Assembly (NCBI RefSeq): GCF_003944765.1
Contig: NZ_RWIU01000002.1
Coordinates: forward strand, 310,001 to 374,000
Reading direction: 5' to 3'
Source of the DNA: Hymenobacter perfusus
Lineage (GTDB): Bacteria; Bacteroidota; Bacteroidia; Cytophagales; Hymenobacteraceae
DNA length: 64,000 nt
The notes beneath the pieces are model-generated. The model saw nothing but the letters and a program-made list of their open reading frames with translations, was not told the origin of the DNA and searched no databases. Made by a program: the position numbers and the translations under genes. Of this stretch, positions 51,543-59,841 are shown one piece after another (positions within the stretch are counted from its first letter, which is position 1; each line of letters starts with the position of its first letter).

Positions 51543-53276
51543 ATGCAGGATATGTTAGCTTCTTCGGCCGCCGCGCGCCCTCAGCTGCCCAAGGCCCCCA
51601 CGGGCATTGACGGGCTGGATGAAATTACCGAAGGCGGCCTGCCCCTGGGTCGGCCCACGCTGGTGTGCGGCAGCGCGGGCTGCGGTAAGACCCTCATGGG
51701 CGTGGAGTTTCTGGTGCGCGGCATTCTCAACCACGACGAGCCCGGCGTGCTGATGGCCTTCGAGGAAACCGCCGACGAGCTGACCGCCAACGTCACGTCC
51801 CTGGGCTTCGACCTGAAAGCGCTGCAGGCCGCCGGCAAGCTCAAGCTCGACCACGTTCACGTCGACCGCTCTGAGATTGAGGAAACCGGCGAGTACGACC
51901 TGGAAGGGCTATTTATCCGACTGGGCTACGCCATTGACTCCATCGGGGCCAAGCGTGTGGTGCTCGATACCATTGAGGCCCTGTTTTCGGGCTTTCCGAA
52001 CCAGGCCGTGCTGCGCTCCGAAATCCGCCGGCTGTTCCGCTGGCTCAAAGACAAGGGCGTGACTACTGTCATCACGGCCGAGCGGGGCGAGGGTTCCCTC
52101 ACCCGCCAGGGCCTGGAGGAATACGTGTCGGACTGCGTGATTCTGCTGGATAACCGCGTGATTGACCAGATTACCACCCGCCGGCTGCGCATTGTAAAAT
52201 ACCGGGGCAGCACCCACGGCACCAACGAGTACCCCTACCTCATCACCGAGGACGGTATTTCGGTAGTGCCCGTCACGTCGCTGAAGCTGGCCCACGAGGT
52301 ATCCGACGAAATCGTGTCGTCGGGGGTGCCGGCGCTGGATGCCATGTTCGGGCGGCGCGGGTTCTTCCAGGGCAGCAGCGTGCTGATTACGGGTACGGCG
52401 GGCACAGCCAAAACCACACTGGCCGCTGCGTTTGCCGCCGAAATCTGTCGCCAGGGTAAGCGGTGCATCTTCTTCGCCTTTGAGGAGTCTCCCCGGCAGC
52501 TGGTGCGCAACATGCGTTCCGTGGGGCTCGATCTGGCCCCGTACCAGGAGCAGGGCCTGCTGTACATCGAGTCGTCGCGGCCGACCCTGAACGGGCTGGA
52601 AAAGCACCTCGTCACGCTGCACAAGCTGGTGGCCGAGCAGAAGCCGGCGGCCGTCATCATCGACCCCATCAGCAACCTGATTACGGTGGGCAACACCGCC
52701 GAAGTCAGCAGCATGCTCACCCGCCTCATCGATTTCCTGAAAGTGCATAACGTGACGGCGCTATTTACCTCGCTCATCAGCGGCCGGAACGTGCAGCAGG
52801 AAATGACGGAGGAAGGTGTATCCTCACTAGTAGACACCTGGCTCAGCGTGCGCGACCTGGAAGGCATCGGGGAGCGGAACCGGGGCATCAGCATCCTCAA
52901 ATCCCGGGGCATGAGCCACTCCAACCAAGTGCGGGAGTTTATCGTGACGGATGAGGGCATCCAGTTGCTGGAGGTAGTGGTGGGGCCGGCGGGCATTGTC
53001 ACGGGTGCCGGTCGGCTCACCCAGCAGCTGCAAGAGGAAACCCTGGCCCTGGCCGCCCGCCAGGAAGCGGAACGCAAGGACCGGGAAATTGAGCGTCGGC
53101 GCCGGATGCTGGAAGCCACCATTGATAACCTACGCACCGAGTTTGAATCAGTGGAAGAAGAGCTGCGCCGCATCAACCAGGAGGAGCTGCTGCGCCAGCA
53201 GGCCCAGCTTACTAACCGCCAGCAGATTGCTTCCTCCGATGGCCGCCCTTCGGCCGCTTCTCCACCACTCGCGTAA
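51543..53276 (+). CDS. kaiC: KaiC-family dual RecA ATPase
   Basis: A 577-residue protein with two KaiC RecA domains. CI (about 15-250) has Walker A GSAGCGKT (43-50) and catalytic pair E74-E75 (FEE). CII (about 255-490) has GTAGTAKT (284-291) and E314-E315. Aligned to the phosphorylation loop of cyanobacterial KaiC, VSSLVDTW places S427-S428 at the S431/T432 positions, so both sites keep a hydroxyl. The C-terminus (about 493-565) is a charged coiled coil instead of the short KaiA-binding tail. ATG 51543 starts the domain; the upstream frame to 51360 is not conserved. Downstream follow two kaiB genes and a PAS kinase, so it probably acts as an ATP-driven signalling switch without KaiA. Confidence 0.93.
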   Translation: MQDMLASSAAARPQLPKAPTGIDGLDEITEGGLPLGRPTLVCGSAGCGKTLMGVEFLVRGILNHDEPGVLMAFEETADELTANVTSLGFDLKALQAAGKLKLDHVHVDRSEIEETGEYDLEGLFIRLGYAIDSIGAKRVVLDTIEALFSGFPNQAVLRSEIRRLFRWLKDKGVTTVITAERGEGSLTRQGLEEYVSDCVILLDNRVIDQITTRRLRIVKYRGSTHGTNEYPYLITEDGISVVPVTSLKLAHEVSDEIVSSGVPALDAMFGRRGFFQGSSVLITGTAGTAKTTLAAAFAAEICRQGKRCIFFAFEESPRQLVRNMRSVGLDLAPYQEQGLLYIESSRPTLNGLEKHLVTLHKLVAEQKPAAVIIDPISNLITVGNTAEVSSMLTRLIDFLKVHNVTALFTSLISGRNVQQEMTEEGVSSLVDTWLSVRDLEGIGERNRGISILKSRGMSHSNQVREFIVTDEGIQLLEVVVGPAGIVTGAGRLTQQLQEETLALAARQEAERKDREIERRRRMLEATIDNLRTEFESVEEELRRINQEELLRQQAQLTNRQQIASSDGRPSAASPPLA

Positions 53277-53283
53277 TACCCTT

Positions 53284-53601
53284 ATGGATACTATCCCCGC
53301 CCCCCCAGCCGCCGCCGATTCGGCCGCCGAAACCTGGGAGCTGCGCCTGTACGTGGCCGGCCAGACGGTAAAATCCGTGACGGCCCTGGCCAACCTGAGA
53401 AAATACTGCGAGGAGCACCTGAAAGGGCGTTACAAGCTGGAGGTAATTGACCTGCTGCTGCATCCACAGCTGGCCGAAGGTGACCAGATTCTGGCCATTC
53501 CCACGCTGGTGCGCAAAGTGCCGGTGCCCATCCGCAAAATCATTGGTGACCTCTCGAACCAGGAAAAGGTGCTGGTGGGGCTGGATATCCGGACGGTTTG
53601 A
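53284..53601 (+). CDS. kaiB: KaiB-like protein 1
   Basis: A 105-residue KaiB-family protein with thioredoxin-like strands: [60 protein letters not shown]. KaiB binds the CI ring of KaiC in its switched fold. The first 16 residues are an Ala/Pro-rich extension absent from cyanobacterial KaiB. It starts 7 bp after kaiC and its stop overlaps the TTG start of the second kaiB gene. Confidence 0.93.
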   Translation: MDTIPAPPAAADSAAETWELRLYVAGQTVKSVTALANLRKYCEEHLKGRYKLEVIDLLLHPQLAEGDQILAIPTLVRKVPVPIRKIIGDLSNQEKVLVGLDIRTV

Positions 53602-53948
53602 GCAGCGAGCAACCGGGCGGGCTGGCCCCCGCAAACCCCGGTGAAGGTGCCTCCCCCGCGTACGTGCTGCTGCACCTGTACATTGCGGGAGCCACGCCCA
53701 ACTCTACCCGCGCCGTGCAAAACCTCAAAGCCATCTGCACCCAGTACCTGCCCGGCCGGCATGAGTTGTTGATCATAGATATTTATCAGCAGCCCGAGCT
53801 GGCCAGTCAGCAGCAGATTATTGCCTCGCCCACGCTAGTGAAGCTGTGGCCGCTGCCCGTGCGCCGCCTGATCGGGGACCTTTCGGACCGCCACAAGGTG
53901 CTGGTGGCCCTGGGCCTGACGCCTCCCGATTCCGCTCCCCATGACTGA
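53598..53948 (+). CDS. kaiB: KaiB-like protein 2
   Basis: A 116-residue KaiB-family protein starting at TTG (overlapping TTGA with the previous stop). Motifs: [61 protein letters not shown]. The N-terminal 20 residues are Gly/Pro/Ser-rich. It is clearly different from KaiB 1 (about half of aligned residues in the conserved blocks). Two KaiB paralogues could compete for, or select between, partners such as KaiC and the kinase (inference). Its end overlaps the kinase start by 8 bp. Confidence 0.92.
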   Translation: MSSEQPGGLAPANPGEGASPAYVLLHLYIAGATPNSTRAVQNLKAICTQYLPGRHELLIIDIYQQPELASQQQIIASPTLVKLWPLPVRRLIGDLSDRHKVLVALGLTPPDSAPHD

Positions 53949-55647
53949 TGCCCAGGCGGCCGAGCTGGCCCGCGAAAATGAAGAGCTACGGCAGCAGCTC
54001 CAAGAAGCCGACGAGCTGATTTCCGCCATCCGGACCGGGGCCGTGGATGCGCTGGCGGTTCAGAGTGCCGACGGCCCCCGCATCTTTACGCTGCAAAGCG
54101 CCGACCAGGGCTACCGCACGCTCATTGAGCAGATGAATGAGGGGGCGCTGCTGCTAAGTGCTGATGGCACCATTCTGTACGGCAATGCGTCTCTGGCCGG
54201 GCTGTTGGAGTTGCAGTTGCAGGAGTTTATCGGCAGCTCCTTCGAGCGGTTCGTGCCCCGGGAATTTAGCGCGTACTGGCAGCTGCTGTTCAAAACTGGC
54301 TGGAGCAGTAAAAGTAAGGGTGAGTTACCGCTACTGGCCAAATCGGGGATGCTGCGGCCGTTTCTGGTGTCGATGAACGTGCTGACGTTTGACGCGCTGC
54401 CGGTGCTGGCCGTGATTCTGACCGATATATCGGCCCAGCAGGAAATCCGGCATGTGCGGGCCCAGGTGGAGGAGCAGAATGCGCTGCTGGTACGTAAAAA
54501 CCAGGAGCTTAAGGAGCAGGAAGCTGAGCACCTGACCATCAGCCAGGCCGCCGCCGAGGCCAACCGGATGCTGGAAGGCATCCCGCAGATTGCCTGGACG
54601 GCCGACCCGCAGGGCCGCCTGACTTACCTCAACCAGCAGTGGTTCTATTATGCCGGTCACCACCATTTGGAAGCTATCAGCGAGCAGCTGCCCGCCCGCC
54701 TGCACCCTGAGGATGCGGCGGCGGCCACCGCCCGCTGGCAGAACAGTCTGCATACCGGTCACGCCCTGGAAGTGGAATGCCGCCTGCTGAGCCGCGCCGG
54801 CCACTACCGCTGGATGCTGGGCCGGGCGCTGCCCTCTCGCAACGAGCAGGGCGATATTATCCAGTGGATTGGTACCTACACCGACATCCACGAGCACAAG
54901 CTGGCCCAGGAGCGCATCGACCAGGCCCAGCGGCAACTGCAGGAAAACAACGAGCGCCTCACCCGCGTGAACGTGGACCTGGATAACTTCATTTACACCG
55001 CTTCCCACGACCTCAAAGCCCCCATCAACAACATTGAGGGGCTGCTGCACGCGCTGCTGCCGGAACTGGTAGACCCGGCCGCCACGGGCAGCCAGGTACC
55101 GCTGCTGCTGGGCATGATGCAGGAGTCGGTAGACCGTTTCAAGCGCACCATCGAGCACCTGACGGAGGTCACCAAGCTGCAGAAGGAGAATGACCAGCCC
55201 ATGGCCGTGGTGGATCTGGCCACGGTTATCCGGGAAATCAGCCTGGACCTGGCCCCGCTGCTGGCCGAGGCCGGGGGGCAGGTCCAGGTAACCGTAGACG
55301 CCTGCCCGACGGTGTCGTTTTCGGAGAAAAACATGCGCAGCATCCTCTACAACCTGCTGAGCAACGCCCTCAAATACCGCTCCCCGGACCGCGTAACGCA
55401 CATTCATATCCGATGCGAAAGCCACGGCTCCAACGTGGTACTGATGGTGCAGGACAACGGTCTGGGCATTCGGGAAGCCTTCCAGCCCAAGCTGTTTACC
55501 ATGTTCCAGCGCTTCCACGACCACGTGGAAGGCAGCGGCATCGGGCTGTACATGGTGAAAAAGATGGTGGAAAATGCCGGAGGCCGCATTGAGGTGCAGA
55601 GCACGGAGGGCGTAGGCTCCACATTCACCATTTACCTGAAACGCTGA
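53941..55647 (+). CDS. PAS-domain histidine kinase linked to Kai operon
   Basis: A 568-residue soluble sensor kinase without membrane helices. An N-terminal coiled coil (AAELARENEELRQQLQEADEL) precedes PAS 1 (about 55-170, MNEGALLLSADGTILYGNASL), a linker coiled coil and PAS 2 (about 205-325, IPQIAWTADPQGRLTYLN). The phosphoacceptor box is TASHDLKAPINNIEG with H356. The ATPase domain has LLSNALKYRS, DNGLGI and GSGIGLYMVKK. It resembles bacteriophytochrome-type and SasA-associated output kinases but has no KaiB-like domain. No response regulator gene lies next to it. It probably reads out KaiC/KaiB state (inference from the operon). Confidence 0.92.
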   Translation: MTDAQAAELARENEELRQQLQEADELISAIRTGAVDALAVQSADGPRIFTLQSADQGYRTLIEQMNEGALLLSADGTILYGNASLAGLLELQLQEFIGSSFERFVPREFSAYWQLLFKTGWSSKSKGELPLLAKSGMLRPFLVSMNVLTFDALPVLAVILTDISAQQEIRHVRAQVEEQNALLVRKNQELKEQEAEHLTISQAAAEANRMLEGIPQIAWTADPQGRLTYLNQQWFYYAGHHHLEAISEQLPARLHPEDAAAATARWQNSLHTGHALEVECRLLSRAGHYRWMLGRALPSRNEQGDIIQWIGTYTDIHEHKLAQERIDQAQRQLQENNERLTRVNVDLDNFIYTASHDLKAPINNIEGLLHALLPELVDPAATGSQVPLLLGMMQESVDRFKRTIEHLTEVTKLQKENDQPMAVVDLATVIREISLDLAPLLAEAGGQVQVTVDACPTVSFSEKNMRSILYNLLSNALKYRSPDRVTHIHIRCESHGSNVVLMVQDNGLGIREAFQPKLFTMFQRFHDHVEGSGIGLYMVKKMVENAGGRIEVQSTEGVGSTFTIYLKR

Positions 55648-55739
55648 GCCGCCCGGCCCTGGCGAAATACCCGGCGGCGCATGGTCCGCAACTGCTAAAC
55701 CTGGCGCGGCGGCCGTTAGAAAACCCGCTGCCCGTTCCG

Positions 55740-55747
55740 TATCTTTG
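55740..55747 (+). promoter_or_regulatory. -7 box of dnaN
   Basis: TATCTTTG matches TAnnTTTG exactly and lies 36 bp before the dnaN start. It shows that dnaN is not dependent on the kai operon transcript. Confidence 0.6.
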
Positions 55748-55783
55748 CCCTCTACCCAACCAAGCCCGAAACGACTCTTCCGT

Positions 55784-56908
55784 ATGAAATTTATCGTCTC
55801 GTCTTCCGCCCTGCTCAAGCAGCTTCAGAGCATCAACGGCGTGGTTACGAACAACCCCGTGGTGCCCATTCTGGAGAACTTCCTCTTCGAAATTGAGGAC
55901 GGCAAGCTGACGATTACCGCCTCCGATCTGGAAACCAGCATGATGACCGAGCTGCCGGTGGAAGCCCGCGAAAGTGGCCGCATTGCCGCCCCCGCCCGCA
56001 TTCTGCTCGATACGCTCAAGAACCTGCCCGACCAGCCCGTGACCTTCACCCTGGACGAGGAAACCTACACCATCGAAATTGCCAGCAGCAACGGCCGCTA
56101 CAAGCTGGCCGGCGAAAACGCTACCGATTTCCCCCGCGTGCCGGTGGTAAAAGGCTCGGCTCCGGTCGAAATTCCCTCCACCTCCCTGGCCCGAGCTATC
56201 AACAAAACCATCTTCGCGGTGAGTACCGACGAGCTGCGCCCTGCCATGACCGGCATTCTGGTGCAGCTGGCCGATAACCAGGTAACCTTTGTAGCCACCG
56301 ACGGCCACCGCCTGCTGCGCTACCGCCGCTCCGACGTGGGCGCAGGCCAGACCTCGAACATCATCATCCCGCGCAAGGCGTTCAACCTATTGAAAGGCGC
56401 GCTGCCCTCCGAGGCCACTACCGTGCGCATGGAGTTCAACAGCTCCAACGCCTTCTTCTCGTTCAACCAGATGCGCCTGGTGTGCCGCCTGATTGATGAG
56501 CGTTACCCCGATTACGAAAACGTAATTCCGGTAAGCAACCCCAATAAGCTTATCATCAGCCGTCAGGAAATCCTGAACTCGGTGAAGCGCATCAGCATCT
56601 ACTCCAACAAAACCACCCACCAGGTGCGCCTGCGCCTGGCCGGTTCGGAGCTGACGGTTTCGGCCGAGGACCTAGACTTCTCGAACGAAGCCAACGAGAA
56701 GCTGGCCTGCCAGTACGACGGCGAGGACATGGAAATCGGCTTCAACGCTAAATTCCTGCAGGAAATGCTCAGCAACATCGACTCCGAGGAAATTACCCTG
56801 GAGCTGAGCACCCCCAACCGCGCCGGCCTGCTCATGCCCACCCTCGCCGACGACAACGAGAGCATCCTGATGCTGGTCATGCCGGTAATGCTCAATAACT
56901 ACGTCTGA
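55784..56908 (+). CDS. dnaN: DNA polymerase III beta sliding clamp
   Basis: A 374-residue beta clamp made of three similar domains. The start MKFIVSSSALLKQLQSINGV, the middle TDGHRLLRYRRSDV and the end VMPVMLNNYV are typical. It encircles DNA and gives the replicative polymerase processivity. The neighbourhood lacks dnaA and oriC features, as is common in Bacteroidota. The stop codon TGA is the first part of a large palindrome that extends to the gldC start. Confidence 0.97.
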   Translation: MKFIVSSSALLKQLQSINGVVTNNPVVPILENFLFEIEDGKLTITASDLETSMMTELPVEARESGRIAAPARILLDTLKNLPDQPVTFTLDEETYTIEIASSNGRYKLAGENATDFPRVPVVKGSAPVEIPSTSLARAINKTIFAVSTDELRPAMTGILVQLADNQVTFVATDGHRLLRYRRSDVGAGQTSNIIIPRKAFNLLKGALPSEATTVRMEFNSSNAFFSFNQMRLVCRLIDERYPDYENVIPVSNPNKLIISRQEILNSVKRISIYSNKTTHQVRLRLAGSELTVSAEDLDFSNEANEKLACQYDGEDMEIGFNAKFLQEMLSNIDSEEITLELSTPNRAGLLMPTLADDNESILMLVMPVMLNNYV

Positions 56909-57077
56909 TCACAGATGGTGCAGATGGCGCGGATTACGCAAATGCGGACGACTCCCACGGCTCTACACCAATCCATTTTTGAACGGAGTACCCTTTAAAT
57001 TCGATGGCCTGGAAAACGCAGCGGCGTAAGTAGTCGTCCGCATCTGCGTAATCCGCGCCATCTGCACCATCTGTGAT
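56908..57077. repeat. 46-bp-arm palindrome between dnaN and gldC, family G
   Basis: Arms 56908-56953 and 57032-57077 are reverse complements over 46 bp with one mismatch, separated by a 78-nt loop. The first base of the left arm is the last base of the dnaN stop codon and the last two bases of the right arm are the first two of the gldC ATG. The arm text includes CAGATGGTGCAGATGGCGCG. Confidence 0.93.
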
Positions 57078-57417
57078 GAAGAAATCTGAAATCCGCTTCA
57101 GCATTGCCCTGGACGACCAGAAAGTACCCGAGGCCATCAGCTGGACGGCCACCGATGCCGGCCCCGATATTCATTTTGCCAAAGCCATCAACATTGCCCT
57201 CTGGGACCGGGATGAGCGCGGCACGATGAAAATCGACCTCTGGACCAAGGAAATGCCCGTGGACGAGATGAAGCGTTTCTACGTGGACACCATGGGCGCT
57301 ATGGCCGAAAGCATCATCACCGCCACCAACGACTCAGTAATGGCCACCAAAATGCGCAACCTCTGCCGCGAGCTGATGGACCACATCGAGGAGGAAGAAA
57401 GCAAGCAGCCGCGCTAA
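57076..57417 (+). CDS. gldC: Gliding motility protein GldC
   Basis: A 113-residue soluble protein. The phrase KSEIRFSIALDDQKVPEAI, HFAKAINIALWDRDERGT and IDLWTKEMPVDEMKRFYVDT are characteristic of GldC. GldC is kept in most Bacteroidota, including non-gliders, and its molecular role is unclear. The ATG at 57076 is used; GTG at 57073 is in frame but adds only a leading residue. A strong terminator follows. Confidence 0.92.
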   Translation: MKKSEIRFSIALDDQKVPEAISWTATDAGPDIHFAKAINIALWDRDERGTMKIDLWTKEMPVDEMKRFYVDTMGAMAESIITATNDSVMATKMRNLCRELMDHIEEEESKQPR

Positions 57418-57447
57418 ACCTGCGGCTTCACTTCACCTGAATCAGAC

Positions 57448-57487
57448 AAAAAAGCCCCGCCGGAAGCTCTTCCGGCGGGGCTTTTTT
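57448..57487. terminator. Bidirectional terminator gldC/unknown secreted protein
   Basis: A perfect 19-bp stem (AAAAAAGCCCCGCCGGAAG with its complement) and a 2-nt loop, with T-runs in both directions, separates two convergent genes. Confidence 0.93.
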
Positions 57488-57505
57488 TATGGAACGTTAT
57501 ACGTG

Positions 57506-58027
57506 CTACTGGCGGGTGCGGGTAGCGGGAGCGGCCGTGGAACGCGCCGGCCCTACGGTAGAACCGTTGCTGCTGGCCGGCAGCGGGTTCTGCACCGAGT
57601 TGACGAAAATAGCGTTGGCGGCTTTGCTGCCGTAGCTCATGCTGAACGTGTTGTACGTGCGGCGCGAGTCGTAGTAATTGCTGTACTGGTCGGTGCTGAG
57701 CACGCTTTGCAGCTCTTTGTCACGCTCCTTGCACACGGCATCACACTGCTCTTTAATGAGCTTGGTATTGCCAGCATTCTTTTGGTTGATGGCCACGATT
57801 TTAGCCTGCTTCTCCTCGTTGATGGCCTGGAGGCGGGTTTTCTGGTAGCCGTTCAAGCGCAGGTCGCGGGCCATCTGGTCGGAGAGCTGGCGGGCGTGTT
57901 CCTGGAACGGATTGAGGCGGGGCGAAGGCTGGGTTTTATCCTGCGGGGCCAGCGTGGGCTTCTGTTGGGCCTGGGCCCCGAAGGAAGCAACGAGCAAGGC
58001 AGCCGCAGCGGCAAGTTTCTTAGTCAT
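57506..58027 (-). CDS. Secreted Spy/CpxP-like unknown protein
   Basis: A 173-residue protein with a signal peptide (MTKKLAAAAALLVASFGAQAQ). The core (LSDQMARDLRLNGYQKTRLQ, INEEKQAKIVAINQ, KERDKELQSVLSTDQYSNYY) has the helix pattern of Spy/CpxP-like proteins, including the short SVLSTDQYSNY element that resembles the LTxxQ repeats. The C-terminal 40 residues are Ser/Ala/Thr-rich and probably disordered. Such proteins often act as periplasmic chaperones or metal-stress factors; that role here is only suggested. Confidence 0.65.
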   Translation of the reverse strand: MTKKLAAAAALLVASFGAQAQQKPTLAPQDKTQPSPRLNPFQEHARQLSDQMARDLRLNGYQKTRLQAINEEKQAKIVAINQKNAGNTKLIKEQCDAVCKERDKELQSVLSTDQYSNYYDSRRTYNTFSMSYGSKAANAIFVNSVQNPLPASSNGSTVGPARSTAAPATRTRQ

Positions 58028-58151
58028 GATATCAGGCAGTTCGGTTCAGGAAAGGACCGGCAGCTTTTCAACGCATCAGAAAACCGCTGGCTGTTAAGTC
58101 CTAACGAAAAACTATGCCAGCTAGTTTACTGCCTTCCGGAAAAACCGCACA

Positions 58152-58187
58152 ATAACGCCGCCGCACCCAGCAGGTACGGCGGCGTTA
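58152..58187 (-). terminator. Hairpin after dcd
   Basis: TAACGCCGCC and its complement GGCGGCGTTA form a 10-bp stem about 30 bp past the dcd stop on the minus strand; a short T-rich run follows in that direction. Confidence 0.6.
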
Positions 58188-58217
58188 TGGCGTACAAAAA
58201 ACAGCTCTGTTACCGAG

Positions 58218-58754
58218 CTAGAACTTGTTTTTCCACATCATGGATTCCACCGGTTTGTTGGTGCGCTCATTGTACTTGGCGTTGGGCTTGCGGTTGTAGA
58301 AATTCTCCACATCACCCTGCACGGTGAAGTATATGAGCTGGCCCACGGGCATGTTGTAGTACACCCGCACCGGCATGGAAACACTGATTTCCAGCGTCCA
58401 GGTGTTGCAGAAACCGATGTCGCCCTTACCAGCAGTGGCGTGAATATCAATGCCCAGGCGGCCGACGCTGCTCTTGCCTTCCAGGAACGGGACGTGGGCG
58501 TGGGTTTCGGTGTACTCATCGGTTACGCCCAGGTACAGGGTACCAGGCTGCAGCACGAAGCCTTCCTTCGGAATCTCAAACACGTCGATTTCGTTGTGCT
58601 TGCGGGCGTCCAGTACCGCGTCGCGGTAGGTGGCCAGATAGCGGCCCAGGTGCACATCATACGAGTTGGTTCCGAGGCAGCTCCGGTCGTAAGGTTCAAT
58701 GAGGATGGTGCCCCGCTCTATTTCGGCGAGAATCTGCTGATCGGTGAGAATCAT
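58218..58754 (-). CDS. dcd: dCTP deaminase
   Basis: A 178-residue dCTP deaminase of the dUTPase-like trimer fold. The start MILTDQQILAEIERG, the substrate-binding GKSSVGRLGIDIHATAG and the C-terminal NRKPNAKYNERTNKPVES define the family. It converts dCTP to dUTP, which dUTPase then turns into dUMP for thymidylate synthesis. The spacer upstream (58761-58858) is an inverted A/T-rich repeat. Confidence 0.96.
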   Translation of the reverse strand: MILTDQQILAEIERGTILIEPYDRSCLGTNSYDVHLGRYLATYRDAVLDARKHNEIDVFEIPKEGFVLQPGTLYLGVTDEYTETHAHVPFLEGKSSVGRLGIDIHATAGKGDIGFCNTWTLEISVSMPVRVYYNMPVGQLIYFTVQGDVENFYNRKPNAKYNERTNKPVESMMWKNKF

Positions 58755-58760
58755 GGGGTG

Positions 58761-58858
58761 AATTGAGAATTATGAATTACGAATTAAAAATGGCGCTCAT
58801 TCCAACTGCTATGCAGCGTCAGAAGGCAGGACGACTTTTAATTCTCAATTTTTAATTG
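58761..58858. repeat. A/T-rich inverted repeat, family D
   Basis: AATTGAGAATTATGAATTAC on the left and CTTTTAATTCTCAATTTTTA on the right are inverted versions around a GC-rich centre. It lies between the dcd start and the stop of the upstream gene. The words recall those between etfB and etfA. Confidence 0.65.
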
Positions 58859-58864
58859 AAAAAA

Positions 58865-59710
58865 TTACTCCTCGTCCTCGTACCGGTCTTCGGGGAGGGG
58901 GGCGCGGCGGCGGGTGCGCGGGGCGGTTGGTTCGGCGTCGCTGAGGGTATCGAGACGGGTGCGCAGGTCAGGCAGCACGCTGGTAACCAGGTAGAGCAGC
59001 AGCAGGAATGAGCCACTGGCCAGCATCAGAGTCAGGTAGTCCATCCAGTCGTGGCGGGGCGGCACATCGAGCGAGCGGGGGGCGGCGTAACCGGCATCCG
59101 GCACTGAGGTCAGGCTGGCTTCCGGGGCGGGCTGCGGGTCCTCAGCGGCAGCGGCCGGGGCCAGAGTGGCCGTTTCGCCGTCGGCGGGCGGCACGGCGGC
59201 AGCATCGGCGGCCAAATCTTCCGGGGCCGGGTCTTCGGAGGCGTTGAACTGGGCCGTGCCCTGCTTGATGTAGCGTTGCAGGCTCCGAATGAGGGCCACC
59301 CGTTCATCGCGCGGCAGCACCCGGATGAAGAATTCGAAGTTGCGGTCAACCAAGATGGTGTTCAGTTCCTTCTCAAACTCCACCAGATCGGCGCGGCCCT
59401 TGCCGAAACGGCTTTTATAGTGGGCCGAAATGTCGTTGTAGTTATGGAAGAGCTTCTTGAGGTCGTCGCGGCCGGGAAAGTTGTTGAACTCCTGGCGGGC
59501 TTTCACGGAGCGCAACGAGGCCGGGAATTTGCCCCGGGCAAACGACTTATCGTACACCGTTTCCATCGTCCGGAAGTTGAGCTCCTCCACGGTGCGGTCG
59601 AACAGGCGCTTATTGGCCGCGGCGGGCGTTTCCATCTGGGCGCGGAGCGGGCCGGGCACAACAAGCCACAACAGCAAAAAAAGCGGCAGTAGCTGACGAA
59701 ATCGGAACAT
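58865..59710 (-). CDS. Unknown secreted/membrane-anchored protein
   Basis: A 281-residue protein with a signal peptide (LLPLFLLLWLVVPGPLRAQ). The mature N-terminal half (ANKRLFDRTVEELNFRTMET, KARQEFNNFPGRDDLKKLFH) is helical and has no family I can name. It is followed by an Ala/Pro/Glu-rich segment (about 155-215), one membrane helix (LMLASGSFLLLLYLVTSVL, about 225-245) and a charged cytosolic tail. ATG 59710 is used because the -7 box at 59732 lies inside any longer frame. Function unknown; the layout suggests envelope anchoring. Confidence 0.65.
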   Translation of the reverse strand: MFRFRQLLPLFLLLWLVVPGPLRAQMETPAAANKRLFDRTVEELNFRTMETVYDKSFARGKFPASLRSVKARQEFNNFPGRDDLKKLFHNYNDISAHYKSRFGKGRADLVEFEKELNTILVDRNFEFFIRVLPRDERVALIRSLQRYIKQGTAQFNASEDPAPEDLAADAAAVPPADGETATLAPAAAAEDPQPAPEASLTSVPDAGYAAPRSLDVPPRHDWMDYLTLMLASGSFLLLLYLVTSVLPDLRTRLDTLSDAEPTAPRTRRRAPLPEDRYEDEE

Positions 59711-59731
59711 ACGGGCGGCAGAAATTTCGCG

Positions 59732-59739
59732 CAAAGGTA
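59732..59739 (-). promoter_or_regulatory. -7 box of the unknown membrane-anchored gene
   Basis: On the minus strand TACCTTTG matches TAnnTTTG exactly and lies 22 bp before the ATG at 59710. It also argues against a start further upstream. Confidence 0.6.
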
Positions 59740-59741
59740 GA

Positions 59742-59835
59742 TAGTTGTTGGCTGGTAGTTGTCAGTTGGTAGTTGATAAAATGGCTGACAACTGATAACT
59801 ACCAGCCAACAACTACCAACTGACATCCAACAACT
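59742..59835. repeat. Inverted-word spacer, family E
   Basis: TAGTTGTTGGCTGGTAGTTG and GTCAGTTGGTAGTTG on the left are answered by ACTACCAGCCAACAACTACC and AACTGAC on the right. It fills the spacer to the hemL stop. Related words are found at 49199-49366. Confidence 0.7.
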
Positions 59836-59841
59836 GCTGAC

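Noticed and set aside
51543-55647. A kaiA gene in the Kai operon
   Set aside because: No frame in the operon or its flanks resembles KaiA; the fourth gene is a PAS histidine kinase.
54331-55818. A 495-codon frame antisense to the PAS kinase gene
   Set aside because: The sense strand carries PAS, H-box and ATPase motifs; the antisense product has none.
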